A program made the translations under genes and the position numbers. A stretch of 32,483 nucleotides of DNA from a virus. The first letter of the stretch is position 1. Every line of letters begins with the position of its first letter. Below are positions 6,792-14,821 of the stretch, one piece after another. The stretch covers positions 1-32,483 of IMG/VR virus record IMGVR_UViG_3300024520_000314; one strand, given 5' to 3'. Under the pieces are notes generated by a model. It worked only from the letters and a program-made list of their open reading frames with translations. It did no database searches and had not been told where the DNA came from.

Positions 6792-7967
6792 CTATTTAAT
6801 TAACGTCCCAAGCCCTCCAATTAGAGAACCTCCGAGTGCTCCGAATAATGTGCCTTTCCCTGGTGAAAATTGAGTCCCAATTGTAGCGCCTAATCCTGCA
6901 CCTGATAATGCGCCTGCAAAAGGAGAGATACCTCCCCCTCCTGTTCCTCCGGTTTGTATGCCTGATTGAAATGGTTGAAGAAGAGTTTGTTGGCCTGCTA
7001 AAAGTCCTCCAAAGGATCCTGTAAGATTAGGAGCGGCTCCTGTAAAGCCTGGTTGAGTGCCTACGGCTTGACCAAATGCAGCTGGAGTTGCTTGTGATAA
7101 ACCAAATTGTTGAATACCAATATTACCTACTTGTCCTAATGCTGATTGTAGTAAAGGATTTTCTCCGACAATAACACCTCGTCTTTCTTGCTCTTCTAAG
7201 ATACCAAATCTTTCTTGAAATTTAGATAGGGCAGCAGTAGCTCCTGTTCCTTTTGCTAATGCTTCTTCAGGAGTATTACCTAAAATAATATTGCCTTGAC
7301 GTGCTTGAGCTTCTTTAAACTGATTAAATTGTTCTTGTTTTTGCCGAGTTAAGGCCTGAGAAACTGGTAATTCACCAGCTAAAGCTTTTTGTTGCCTTTC
7401 GATAAATTGACCTGTTACATCTCTAAATTGCTCTTCTAATTCTTGTTGTTTTTTTAAGGCTTTCTGAGCTTCTGGACCTGTTTGAGCAGTAAGGCGTTGT
7501 TTAAGAACTTCGGCTTGTTTAGCAGCAATTTCATTTTGGGTAGTTTGTAATTCTTTTAAAGCTTTCTCTTGTTCTAAACGCTGCGGTGTCTTAATAAGAG
7601 TTCCACCTTCACGTAATGCAGCAGCTTTAAATTGCGTTAATTCGTCTCTATTTTGGACTAGAATTTGTTCAAATCTTTGTTCAGCAGTTTGACCTGGGCG
7701 AAGTCCGCCTGCTTGAGCAGCTGAAAGCCCCTCAGACTCTAATCGAGAAATTTCTTGCTCTCTTAAAGCAATTTCAGATTTAGTCTTTTCACTAACTTTA
7801 GATTGATCTATCTCTTCAGTAAATCCAGATCCTTCTAAAACAAGAGGTCGAAGTTCTGAAACTTGCTGTTGAAATTGATTTAATAGATTTATAGTGTCTT
7901 GTTGTGCTTGTAATTGTATTGATGTTGGTCCTGGAATATTAGGTGCTTCTTGTCCTCCGCCGCCCAT
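6792..7967 (-). CDS. Gln-rich internal virion protein with glycine-rich end, 391 aa
   Basis: Residues 15-230 are a long Gln/Glu-rich helical region with coiled-coil character. Residues about 335-391 are glycine-rich and mildly hydrophobic (GALSGAGLGATIGTQF and LFGALGGSLIGGLG), the pattern of membrane-inserting glycine-zipper segments. AAAGGAG precedes the ATG. By order (after the GNAT-like gene) it matches the T7 gp14 position, where the ejection protein forms the outer-membrane part of the channel. This placement is inference, not detected homology. Confidence 0.6.
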   Translation of the reverse strand: MGGGGQEAPNIPGPTSIQLQAQQDTINLLNQFQQQVSELRPLVLEGSGFTEEIDQSKVSEKTKSEIALREQEISRLESEGLSAAQAGGLRPGQTAEQRFEQILVQNRDELTQFKAAALREGGTLIKTPQRLEQEKALKELQTTQNEIAAKQAEVLKQRLTAQTGPEAQKALKKQQELEEQFRDVTGQFIERQQKALAGELPVSQALTRQKQEQFNQFKEAQARQGNIILGNTPEEALAKGTGATAALSKFQERFGILEEQERRGVIVGENPLLQSALGQVGNIGIQQFGLSQATPAAFGQAVGTQPGFTGAAPNLTGSFGGLLAGQQTLLQPFQSGIQTGGTGGGGISPFAGALSGAGLGATIGTQFSPGKGTLFGALGGSLIGGLGTLIK

Positions 7968-7979
7968 TGTAAATCTCCT

Positions 7980-8369
7980 TTAAACTTTTGTTATAAACCA
8001 CCATGCTTTATTTGTTTCTGCATAAGGTCGTTTTCTTGTATAAAACCCCAATAATTGTGCTACTTTAGGTTTATCTTTTGGAGCCTGATAAACTAGGTGT
8101 TTAAATCCTAAATCTTTGGCTCGTTTACGTGCCTGTCTCATTAAGAAATATATCAGTTTAATGTCTGTTTTAAAATGTCTATGAATAGCAAAATGCTGTA
8201 ACATAGGAAACTTGCCATCTAATCGTAGAGTAAAAAATCCTTTAATTATACCAAAGTTCTTTACTACCCAAGTATCCCCTTCATACACACCTTCAGCTGG
8301 TATCTTTTCGTATTCTAAAATAGCAAGAATTTGATATTGATCTTTTGCATCAAACCTTTGTATCTTCAT
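7980..8369 (-). CDS. GNAT-fold-like protein, T7 gp13-like position, 129 aa
   Basis: The strand-helix order suggests a small N-acetyltransferase fold: an N-terminal strand-helix, central strands WVVKNFGIIKGFFTL, the LQHFAIHRHF region, then a helix with RQARKRAKDLGF, and a closing LLGFYTRK turn typical of GNAT C-termini. The classical acetyl-CoA loop (Q/RxxGxG/A) is not intact, so catalysis is doubtful. T7-like phages carry a GNAT-like gp13, needed for virion assembly, in this same slot between the tail tube gene and internal core genes. It overlaps the preceding gene by 20 bases. Confidence 0.6.
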   Translation of the reverse strand: MKIQRFDAKDQYQILAILEYEKIPAEGVYEGDTWVVKNFGIIKGFFTLRLDGKFPMLQHFAIHRHFKTDIKLIYFLMRQARKRAKDLGFKHLVYQAPKDKPKVAQLLGFYTRKRPYAETNKAWWFITKV

Positions 8370-8529
8370 TCTTTTTAATTTCTTTTGGTTTAGGAGGATT
8401 TAAAAGATTTTGAATAATCCCCATAGCCCCTAAAATTTGTTGGTATTCTGAATGACGTTGAGAAGCCATTTGTTGTAATTCTCGTAAACGTTCTTCGAAT
8501 TCTTTCTTTTGTTCTTTTGTTATTTCCAT
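8350..8529 (-). CDS. Small coiled-coil protein, 59 aa
   Basis: It is highly charged and helical (begins MEITKEQKKEFEERLRELQ), with a Pro/Lys-rich end. The ATG at 8529 is preferred over a GTG three codons earlier because AAGGTGGG sits at the right distance. It overlaps the GNAT-like gene. Possibly an assembly chaperone or minor virion part; unproven. Confidence 0.6.
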   Translation of the reverse strand: MEITKEQKKEFEERLRELQQMASQRHSEYQQILGAMGIIQNLLNPPKPKEIKKNEDTKV

Positions 8530-8549
8530 ATTTCCCACCTTATTTAGTA

Positions 8550-9812
8550 TTAAGAGTCTGCAGCGATTACTGCAACAAAACCATTTCCAAATACAACTTT
8601 AAGATCCCCATCTGCTGAATCCACATAAATTTTAGCCAACCCTGAAGAGCTCCCTGGTGCTGTTATACCATCTGGAATTTTCATAGACCCCACATTTAAT
8701 TGAAGTCCGGTACTAGTAAAAGCACCTATATTGGTTCCTCCAGCGGCTGCATTAAGAGCATTGGCACCCCCATTAAACCAACCCGTATCGGGGTCACCAA
8801 TAAAGGATATAGCAGGTGTCCCATTTGTTCCTGCTACATGATGTAATCTTTGGGTTGAAGTTAAAGTTAAACCAATAGTCCCAGCAGTAGCAAAAGATAA
8901 ATCATTAGTAGCTGAACTATACATTCCTTTATTGCCAGCAACGCCAAATGAATAAGATGGAGCGCCAACAGTTCCAGCAGCAGTTTTGACGGGTACAGAA
9001 ATATCAGCAGATGTTTGATCTAAGTCTAAGATATTAACTCCGCCTGTTGCAATTCCCACATTATCTGCCCCAATTCGATATAGACCTGAATTAGTATCTC
9101 CGATAAATGTAAAGGCCGGCAAAGAATTAGTGCCACTGTTTCCTAAAATTCGTTGATTTGTATCTAACACTAAAGCTTGAATTCCACCAGTGGTAAATGC
9201 TAATTCATCTGCGCCACTGTGATACATTCCAGTATTAGTATCTGAAAAAGAATAAGAAGGGGCACTTACAGTCCCATCATCCATAAAAATTATATTAAAT
9301 CTATTAGTAGCAGTTCCAATATTTTGGACCCCATCATCACTAGCTCGAATAGCAGTGGCTGTGAAATCAACAATATCAACACCGCCAATAACAACACGAA
9401 GTTGGTCAGCACTTGGACGTCTAAATCCTGTATCAGGATCTGAAGCAAAGCTTATTGAAGGAAGAGCTTCGGAACCATTAGGGAAAGAAGCAACAGTAGT
9501 TGATGTGCCTAAAAGAGTGGCTATAGAAGCAATAGATCTATCTGGATCAACATACCAGTTAGCTTCGCCTGTAACTTGTGTTAATAAAAATCGGACTCGT
9601 TCTAATTCACCAGCAAGAGTAGTAGCTAAAGATTCAGTAGCCGCAGGATAGGGATCTGTAGTCGTTTGCATTTCAGCTACATTAACAGAATAATCATCAG
9701 TATCTTCAGGTATATTAGTACTTGAAATATCTGCTAAGGACGAATTTAGATCTGAAGCTGTAAGTGTCTCTCCAGTAGTATAAGTTTTAAATAGTGTAGG
9801 TGGAAATGCCAT
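8550..9812 (-). CDS. Repeat tail or head fibre protein, 420 aa
   Basis: A short N-terminal domain (1-110) is followed by five imperfect repeats of about 33 residues at roughly 118-150, 184-216, 231-263, 284-317 and 332-368. The core reads P-x-[YFI]-S-F-x-x-D-x-x-[ST]-G-[MLFW]-Y-x-x-G-A-D-x-L-x-x-x-x-G-G. This pattern is common in phage fibre shafts, where it forms repeated beta turns in trimers. The C-terminus (378-420) is short, with no S74 chaperone domain. Likely role: host contact. GAGG precedes the start, and the next upstream gene ends three bases away. Confidence 0.75.
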   Translation of the reverse strand: MAFPPTLFKTYTTGETLTASDLNSSLADISSTNIPEDTDDYSVNVAEMQTTTDPYPAATESLATTLAGELERVRFLLTQVTGEANWYVDPDRSIASIATLLGTSTTVASFPNGSEALPSISFASDPDTGFRRPSADQLRVVIGGVDIVDFTATAIRASDDGVQNIGTATNRFNIIFMDDGTVSAPSYSFSDTNTGMYHSGADELAFTTGGIQALVLDTNQRILGNSGTNSLPAFTFIGDTNSGLYRIGADNVGIATGGVNILDLDQTSADISVPVKTAAGTVGAPSYSFGVAGNKGMYSSATNDLSFATAGTIGLTLTSTQRLHHVAGTNGTPAISFIGDPDTGWFNGGANALNAAAGGTNIGAFTSTGLQLNVGSMKIPDGITAPGSSSGLAKIYVDSADGDLKVVFGNGFVAVIAADS

Positions 9813-9815
9813 AGT

Positions 9816-10181
9816 TTAGCCTCTTTTTACGATATCTTTATTTTGAGTCATTCGATCAATTTCTTCTTGCGTAGCGTCTCTATCGTTAATAAATTCAAAT
9901 TCTTTTTGCCAACCCCAATTTTGGGTGATATTTAAATCGTCTAAATCTAAAGTACTAGCATCAGCCTGACAAGTTTTACATAGCAAAATATTTGAATAAC
10001 TATTATCTTGTAAAATAACTCGCATAGTGCACATATGAGATTGGTGTACTAATTTTTCAAACGTAGTGCCATTAGGGGCAGTAAAAGTTTTTCGAGTAGC
10101 AATTACTTTATTACAATTCATACAACGAACAATACTAATAGCAGTTTCATCCCATGTAATATATTCTATAGGTGCAGCCAT
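9816..10181 (-). CDS. Metal-binding virion-associated protein, 121 aa
   Basis: Two CxxC pairs (CMNC near residue 20, CKTC near 88) plus HxxHxC between them suggest a zinc-bound fold. The C-terminus is acidic, helical and charged. AAGGAG precedes the ATG, and the gene shares TAATG with the tail gene before it. Its place between tail tube and fibre suggests a connector or tail accessory part. Family not recognised. Confidence 0.6.
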   Translation of the reverse strand: MAAPIEYITWDETAISIVRCMNCNKVIATRKTFTAPNGTTFEKLVHQSHMCTMRVILQDNSYSNILLCKTCQADASTLDLDDLNITQNWGWQKEFEFINDRDATQEEIDRMTQNKDIVKRG

Positions 10182-11731
10182 TATAGTCTCCTTAATCCTC
10201 TCGCTATGAAAGGAATTATTAAATGAGATAAGAAGAAGTCTTCTCCAGCCCCACTATTTGAAAATAAGAATCTTATTTTTTCACCTTGCTGTCGTAATGT
10301 AAATTCTTTTGCTGTTAAATTAATAGTGCCTAATACATCGGTATCTAAAATAAAGGATCCTAGTGTTCCTGCTGTAGATCCTAAAGTAACAGTATCAGTC
10401 GCTTGTTGCACATCATCTACAAACCAATCTACAGTTAATTGAAAGTTTCCTTGAGTTTTATAGTGTAAAATTGCATAAGGCCAACGTTTCTGAATACTGT
10501 GTAAATCAAATTCTAGCCAAGGAGTTGAAACAATTGAATTATACCCATTTCCATTATCTGATTTAGTGGTCGATTCTACTAACCACGTAAACCCATTATA
10601 ATCTTGAGTATAGAGTAACGATTCTCCATCTGAACTTTCAGCTGCAAAAGCTGAGGCAGCTTGTAAACCAGAATCAGCAGAATTATCAATAGAATCATGC
10701 GGCGAAGCCCATTTGTTTTGGTTGACATAATAAACTAGGTGTGTGTCTACTTCAGATTGACCTAGTCTTACTCCTCCTATTCGTAAAGATTGGGTACGAG
10801 GCTCATATGATAAATGCCATTGATCAATTTTAGCTATATCCCATTCTTGTTTTATATAGTTATGAAGCTCAAATGGTATAACTATACTTGCTCGTTTATA
10901 GTCTCTTAATTCTACTCCAGTTAATACTTCATAAATATCAGCAGTAGCATCTATAGAGAATATTTGATTCTTAATAACTACAGCATGCCGAGGACTAAAA
11001 CACCCTCCTTTAACTGCTGCAGAAAAAGATCCCCAAGTTGAAACAGTGGTACTTGAATCTTCTAAAATAAAGACATTATTTTTAGAGAAAATAAACAGCA
11101 CACCATCTTTAGAAATACAGTTAGTAATACCATCTCCATGTTGAGTATCAATAACAATAGTCCCCGATGTGCCGCCTGTATTTGTTTGAAATGCCCCTAA
11201 ACTCGAATAATATAAAGTATCTTCTTTACCAGTAACGCCCCAAAAAAACATGCGACGTGAAGCTCCTTTAGCATGTACAACACATCCAGTAGGTTGTGCA
11301 GAACCAGTCCAATCAGCAGAAGCAGCACTAATATCGGCTATTGCCGAACCAGTATCAACTTGCACAGGGTTTTTCCCATTACAAATAAAAATCTCATCAT
11401 CACCCGTTGTATAGTGATTATAAGCGGTGGTATTACGTCCTGTTTTAACCGAAACACCATCTCTATAAATTACTCCATCAACACCAGCAAAATAAACGTG
11501 TTTACTTCCAGCACTACGTTTAATAAGCATACCGCCACCAAGACTATCAGGACCTGCTCCTACTTGTGATCCTACTGTTTCTGTTCCACCTCGTTTCTCT
11601 AAACCCCCATTATGACTATTGATATTACGACTACCAGTAATCATAGATTCTTTAGGAATTAATTGAATATTCTCACTGCCATTAAAACTTCCACTAAAGA
11701 CAAGTTTATATGCAGGCCCAGTAAAAGCCAT
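10181..11731 (-). CDS. Tail tubular protein B / P22 gp10-like stabiliser, 516 aa
   Basis: The start, with NINSHNGGLEKRGGTETV near 36-53, is typical of the beta-propeller nozzle proteins of podoviruses (T7 gp12, P22 gp10). The body is rich in short strands with regular WxxxD and turn motifs; no membrane segment is present. Length is close to P22 gp10 and shorter than T7 gp12. It directly follows the adaptor gene, sharing TAATG, as the two do in T7. It should sit below the adaptor ring and close the DNA exit. The call rests on position, length and strand pattern. Confidence 0.65.
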   Translation of the reverse strand: MAFTGPAYKLVFSGSFNGSENIQLIPKESMITGSRNINSHNGGLEKRGGTETVGSQVGAGPDSLGGGMLIKRSAGSKHVYFAGVDGVIYRDGVSVKTGRNTTAYNHYTTGDDEIFICNGKNPVQVDTGSAIADISAASADWTGSAQPTGCVVHAKGASRRMFFWGVTGKEDTLYYSSLGAFQTNTGGTSGTIVIDTQHGDGITNCISKDGVLFIFSKNNVFILEDSSTTVSTWGSFSAAVKGGCFSPRHAVVIKNQIFSIDATADIYEVLTGVELRDYKRASIVIPFELHNYIKQEWDIAKIDQWHLSYEPRTQSLRIGGVRLGQSEVDTHLVYYVNQNKWASPHDSIDNSADSGLQAASAFAAESSDGESLLYTQDYNGFTWLVESTTKSDNGNGYNSIVSTPWLEFDLHSIQKRWPYAILHYKTQGNFQLTVDWFVDDVQQATDTVTLGSTAGTLGSFILDTDVLGTINLTAKEFTLRQQGEKIRFLFSNSGAGEDFFLSHLIIPFIARGLRRL

Positions 11732-12618
11732 TAGTATGCATCCTCAGCTAATTCAGCTTTTTGACGTGCATTATTAGGGTATAAAAATTGTCCTTCAGTT
11801 AAAGCAAGCATACGAGAGTATTTAGGCAATTCAAATTGAACACGTCCATCATCTTGAAGTAGCCAAACAAGTACTCCTTGAACTAAAACTTGTTCTAGTT
11901 TTCGAAGGATTGTGGCATATCGTGTATTTGTTCCAGTATCAGTATCTTCTTTTCGTAGGTCACTATAATAGCGTAATTGAACTACATATTCTTTATCAGG
12001 TGTATAATCAAATTTAAAATCTCCTTCTACATCATCAGTTTGATGGTATATGTTAACAGGAGCTCCTGAAAGAAAAGGTAACTGTAGTTCATCGAAATTC
12101 CAAATCTGTTGTAAGTGCAGTTCCTTATGATCATCTGCAACTAAATAAGTAGAACTGGAATCTGGAGTAGTTGTCCACGCTTCTTCCATAGTTGCTACTT
12201 TAGTGCTAGCGTCAAAAGATTTAATTTGAAGGGCTTGTTCTGAGCCTGTGCCTGATTTTATAACTAATATTTTCCCACGACTATCTTCGGCGCCTCCATT
12301 ATCGGCTGCAGCCAATGTAATTGTAGTACTTGTTCCAGCTTGCGCAGTACCAGATCTCACCCCATCTAAAAGAACAGCTGAGATTAATTTAGAATAGTCA
12401 GTAGGAGCTTGAATCCGACTAACCCCAATAGCCATAGGTTTATAAGCAGTTCGTCTAAGAAAAGACCACTCTCGCCCACTGTTCATTAGATCACTTTTAA
12501 CCATAGCAATACCGTCTGAAATAGCTTCAGTTAATTCCGTAGAAGTTGGAGATTTACCATAAAGTCTATATGATTTTGTTACAATGCTTGTTTCAGTTGG
12601 CTGTGTAGGGATTGCCAT
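11731..12618 (-). CDS. Tail adaptor (tail tubular protein A-like), 295 aa
   Basis: The N-terminus has paired helices (residues about 5-50) with REWSFLRRTAYKPM, and the C-terminus has a helical RYATILRKLEQVLVQGVLVWLL segment followed by YPNNARQKAELAEDAY. This is the layout of T7 gp11-type adaptors, which ring the portal and carry the nozzle. The middle (about 85-160) is an inserted Ser/Thr/Gly-rich beta region. Upstream is the glycosyltransferase, not the capsid gene as in T7, because a sugar island interrupts head and tail blocks. Confidence 0.65.
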   Translation of the reverse strand: MAIPTQPTETSIVTKSYRLYGKSPTSTELTEAISDGIAMVKSDLMNSGREWSFLRRTAYKPMAIGVSRIQAPTDYSKLISAVLLDGVRSGTAQAGTSTTITLAAADNGGAEDSRGKILVIKSGTGSEQALQIKSFDASTKVATMEEAWTTTPDSSSTYLVADDHKELHLQQIWNFDELQLPFLSGAPVNIYHQTDDVEGDFKFDYTPDKEYVVQLRYYSDLRKEDTDTGTNTRYATILRKLEQVLVQGVLVWLLQDDGRVQFELPKYSRMLALTEGQFLYPNNARQKAELAEDAY

Positions 12619-13637
12619 TATTTAACTCCTAAAAGGTTTTTCTTCCATTTAATATATTCTTCTTCAATTGCAGGTATAATCTCTTTGGGATGCAATAATC
12701 CCATACAAATTGGAAACTTGGTGTCCGGAACAACTGGACAGGTATCGCGTGTATAGTGTAGCTTATGGCAAGGTTGACATGAAACATTTTGAACAATTGT
12801 ATGACAATTGACATAGTATTTAGTTACATTCTCTTTGCTTCCATGTGATAATAAAGCGACCTTTGGGGTGTCATAAATACCTGCAGCAACTAACACACTT
12901 GTTTCGGGACTAATAACTAAATTCATGTGTTTGGTCAGGACAAAAGACTTTCTAATATCAATCTTTCCACAAAAATCAGTTATTTGAGGATGCTTATCTA
13001 TAATGCCTTTAGCTCCAGGTTCACCCACTAAAAATATATGCGAATCAGGGATACCGTCAACAATTGCATTAATTAGGGCATCCATATAAGGATAAATTTT
13101 ATGTACAGAACTTCCAGTTAAACAAACAACTACATTAAATCCATCATGCTTTTTGGTTAACTTTCGAGCCCATTTCTCTTCATTCTTTGTAAAATAAATC
13201 TCGCCTTTCTCTCCCGTTTTCTCAGGAAACCCAGCAACTTTCATTGTATGATCATAGTAATTTATATTACAACGTTTATCTAATTGTTTTTTAGTCCATC
13301 CAAATTCTGGTTGTTTATACGAAACTAATAATTGAGTTTCTATAGATCCACTAAAGTTCACAACTTTATCTACTTGTTTTTCAAGTTGTTTCCAATGTTC
13401 TTCTAATTTATCTAAGGGAATTTCACCGTCTTCTTGAACTATAAAGGCATCAATATATGGATTAGTTCTTAATATATCAAAACACTTTTGAGTACAATTA
13501 AGAATTACATACCAATCTTGTTCTTTATAGTACTTAAAAACAGGAGACACCATTAATGCATCTCCCCAAGCTCCATATCGAACAACACATAGTTTCTTTT
13601 GTTTCTCTTTAGGCTTTCTTTTAGCAGCAAATAACAT
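12618..13637 (-). CDS. GT9-family glycosyltransferase (heptosyltransferase-like) with 4-Cys motif, 339 aa
   Basis: The GT-B fold of family GT9 is visible: N-terminal RYGAWGDALM (20-29), and a donor-side block with CLTGSSVHK (172-180), FLVGEPGAKG (202-211) and SPETSVLVAAGIYDTP (243-258). GT9 enzymes usually move heptose from ADP-heptose onto LPS core. The C-terminus adds Cys 287, 290, 300 and 311 (C-x2-C-x9-C-x10-C), like the metal finger of autotransporter heptosyltransferases. The first 16 residues are Lys-rich. A sister copy lies at 14787-15818. The acceptor is unknown: host LPS or a virion protein. It is coupled by TAATG to the adaptor gene. Confidence 0.75.
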   Translation of the reverse strand: MLFAAKRKPKEKQKKLCVVRYGAWGDALMVSPVFKYYKEQDWYVILNCTQKCFDILRTNPYIDAFIVQEDGEIPLDKLEEHWKQLEKQVDKVVNFSGSIETQLLVSYKQPEFGWTKKQLDKRCNINYYDHTMKVAGFPEKTGEKGEIYFTKNEEKWARKLTKKHDGFNVVVCLTGSSVHKIYPYMDALINAIVDGIPDSHIFLVGEPGAKGIIDKHPQITDFCGKIDIRKSFVLTKHMNLVISPETSVLVAAGIYDTPKVALLSHGSKENVTKYYVNCHTIVQNVSCQPCHKLHYTRDTCPVVPDTKFPICMGLLHPKEIIPAIEEEYIKWKKNLLGVK

Positions 13638-14188
13638 TAAGAGACCTTCTTTGCTACTACAGTTAGAATAGCCTGTGGTCTATTAGGATCTCTTAATTTA
13701 CCCTCATCATAATTCATTTCTACAATTTGATAACCAAGATCAGCTAAAATAACTTGTAAACTATGCCTATCAAACGCAAATAAGTGTTCTTTAGGTCGAT
13801 AATGCTTCCAATGAATAATGGGTTCTACCACTGATTCTAAATTAGGTGTGGTTATGAATAACCAATCGGCATCTAATTTCTTTATTTCCCCATAAAAATT
13901 AGGAATATGTTCGATACTATCCCACATTGCTAAAATATCAATTTGTTCTTTAGGGAGTTCTCTAAATCCACAATTAGGATTAACATCGTAATTAAGTTTA
14001 ATAAACTCTTTAGGCCCATGGGCATTAAAGAATCCAGGACCACACCCATAGTCTAAAATCTTACCGTTATTACAATACTTTAATATTAATGCCCATCTTC
14101 CTGAATATATAGCATGTGCTAATGGCGTTGCTCCTAACTCTACATACTTATCATAATACTCTTTATCATAGATTCCTTTATAATCCAT
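13637..14188 (-). CDS. Class I SAM-dependent methyltransferase, 183 aa
   Basis: Motif I is KILDYGCGPGFF (43-54), and the later MWDSIEHIPNFY (about 88-99) is the motif seen in UbiG/Coq3-like (Methyltransf_23) enzymes. Residues 131-153 (HYRPKEHLFAFDRHSL) match the usual C-terminal HxxxFt region of this group. It sits in the sugar gene island between two glycosyltransferase-linked genes and is coupled by TAATG to one, so O-methylation of a sugar or glycan is a fair guess. An SD (TAGGAGGTG) precedes the ATG but lies inside a possible hairpin. Confidence 0.8.
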   Translation of the reverse strand: MDYKGIYDKEYYDKYVELGATPLAHAIYSGRWALILKYCNNGKILDYGCGPGFFNAHGPKEFIKLNYDVNPNCGFRELPKEQIDILAMWDSIEHIPNFYGEIKKLDADWLFITTPNLESVVEPIIHWKHYRPKEHLFAFDRHSLQVILADLGYQIVEMNYDEGKLRDPNRPQAILTVVAKKVS

Positions 14189-14191
14189 AAT

Positions 14192-14244
14192 CCCACCTCC
14201 TAAATTGGGTGGCCTGTACTCACTTAAGAAGGTGGGGGCTTAAG
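14192..14244 (-). promoter_or_regulatory. Overlapping hairpins covering the methyltransferase SD
   Basis: On the minus-strand RNA, GGTGG of the SD region (plus 14193-14197) can pair with CCACC at 14208-14212, loop 10 nt. The same SD bases can pair with CCCACC at 14231-14236 instead. A separate CTTAAG/CTTAAG stem (14223-14228 with 14239-14244) sits over the end of the isomerase gene. Only some of these can form together, which could tune translation of the methyltransferase. Confidence 0.35.
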
Positions 14245-14821
14245 CTTTCGAGGCCACTAAATCTTTTTCAATCTCTTGACAGATAAAATGCCCTACGGCC
14301 AAATGTGCTTCTTGAATATGCTCCGTATCATTACTATTCACAATAAAACACTGACTACAGAGATCTTTCATTTTCCCACCGTCTTTACCTGTAAATCCTA
14401 TTGTTGGTATCTTTAATTTATTAGCTAATTTTAATGCCTTAATAACATTTGGTGAATTGCCAGATGTTGATAAAGCTAATACTGTATCATACGGGCCAGT
14501 TAAAGATTCCAGTTGCCTTGAAAAAATATCTTCAAATGAAAAATCATTGCTTATTGCCGTTAAAGCAGCAATATCAGAGTTTAATGCTAATGCTGGTATA
14601 CTTGGACGTGTTCTATTCTTAAAACTACAAATAAGTTCTGTGGCTAAGTGTTGAGCTTGGGACGCACTCCCACCATTGCCAAACAGTATTAATTTTCCAC
14701 CATAATCAAGTCTAGTTTTAATAATATCAATTAATTGATATATTTCATGGTAATTAATTGCATCTAATGCATCAATTAATGAATCTCTATACTGTTGAAA
14801 ATTTCTTTTTGTATTGCTCAT
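14240..14821 (-). CDS. gmhA: Phosphoheptose isomerase-like (SIS domain), 193 aa
   Basis: The SIS signature is clear: FGNGGSASQAQHLATELI near residue 50, then LSTSGNSPNVIKALK near 115, and a C-terminal EAHLAVGHFICQEIE. This matches GmhA, which turns sedoheptulose 7-phosphate into heptose 7-phosphate, the first step towards ADP-heptose. The conserved Glu and His of the family (in HLATEL and EAHLAVGH) are present. Length is the usual 190 or so. I start at the inner Met (14821) because the ten residues before it look unlike the family. It overlaps the GT9 gene end by 35 bases. The other pathway steps must come from the host or genes outside the window. Confidence 0.8.
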   Translation of the reverse strand: MSNTKRNFQQYRDSLIDALDAINYHEIYQLIDIIKTRLDYGGKLILFGNGGSASQAQHLATELICSFKNRTRPSIPALALNSDIAALTAISNDFSFEDIFSRQLESLTGPYDTVLALSTSGNSPNVIKALKLANKLKIPTIGFTGKDGGKMKDLCSQCFIVNSNDTEHIQEAHLAVGHFICQEIEKDLVASKA

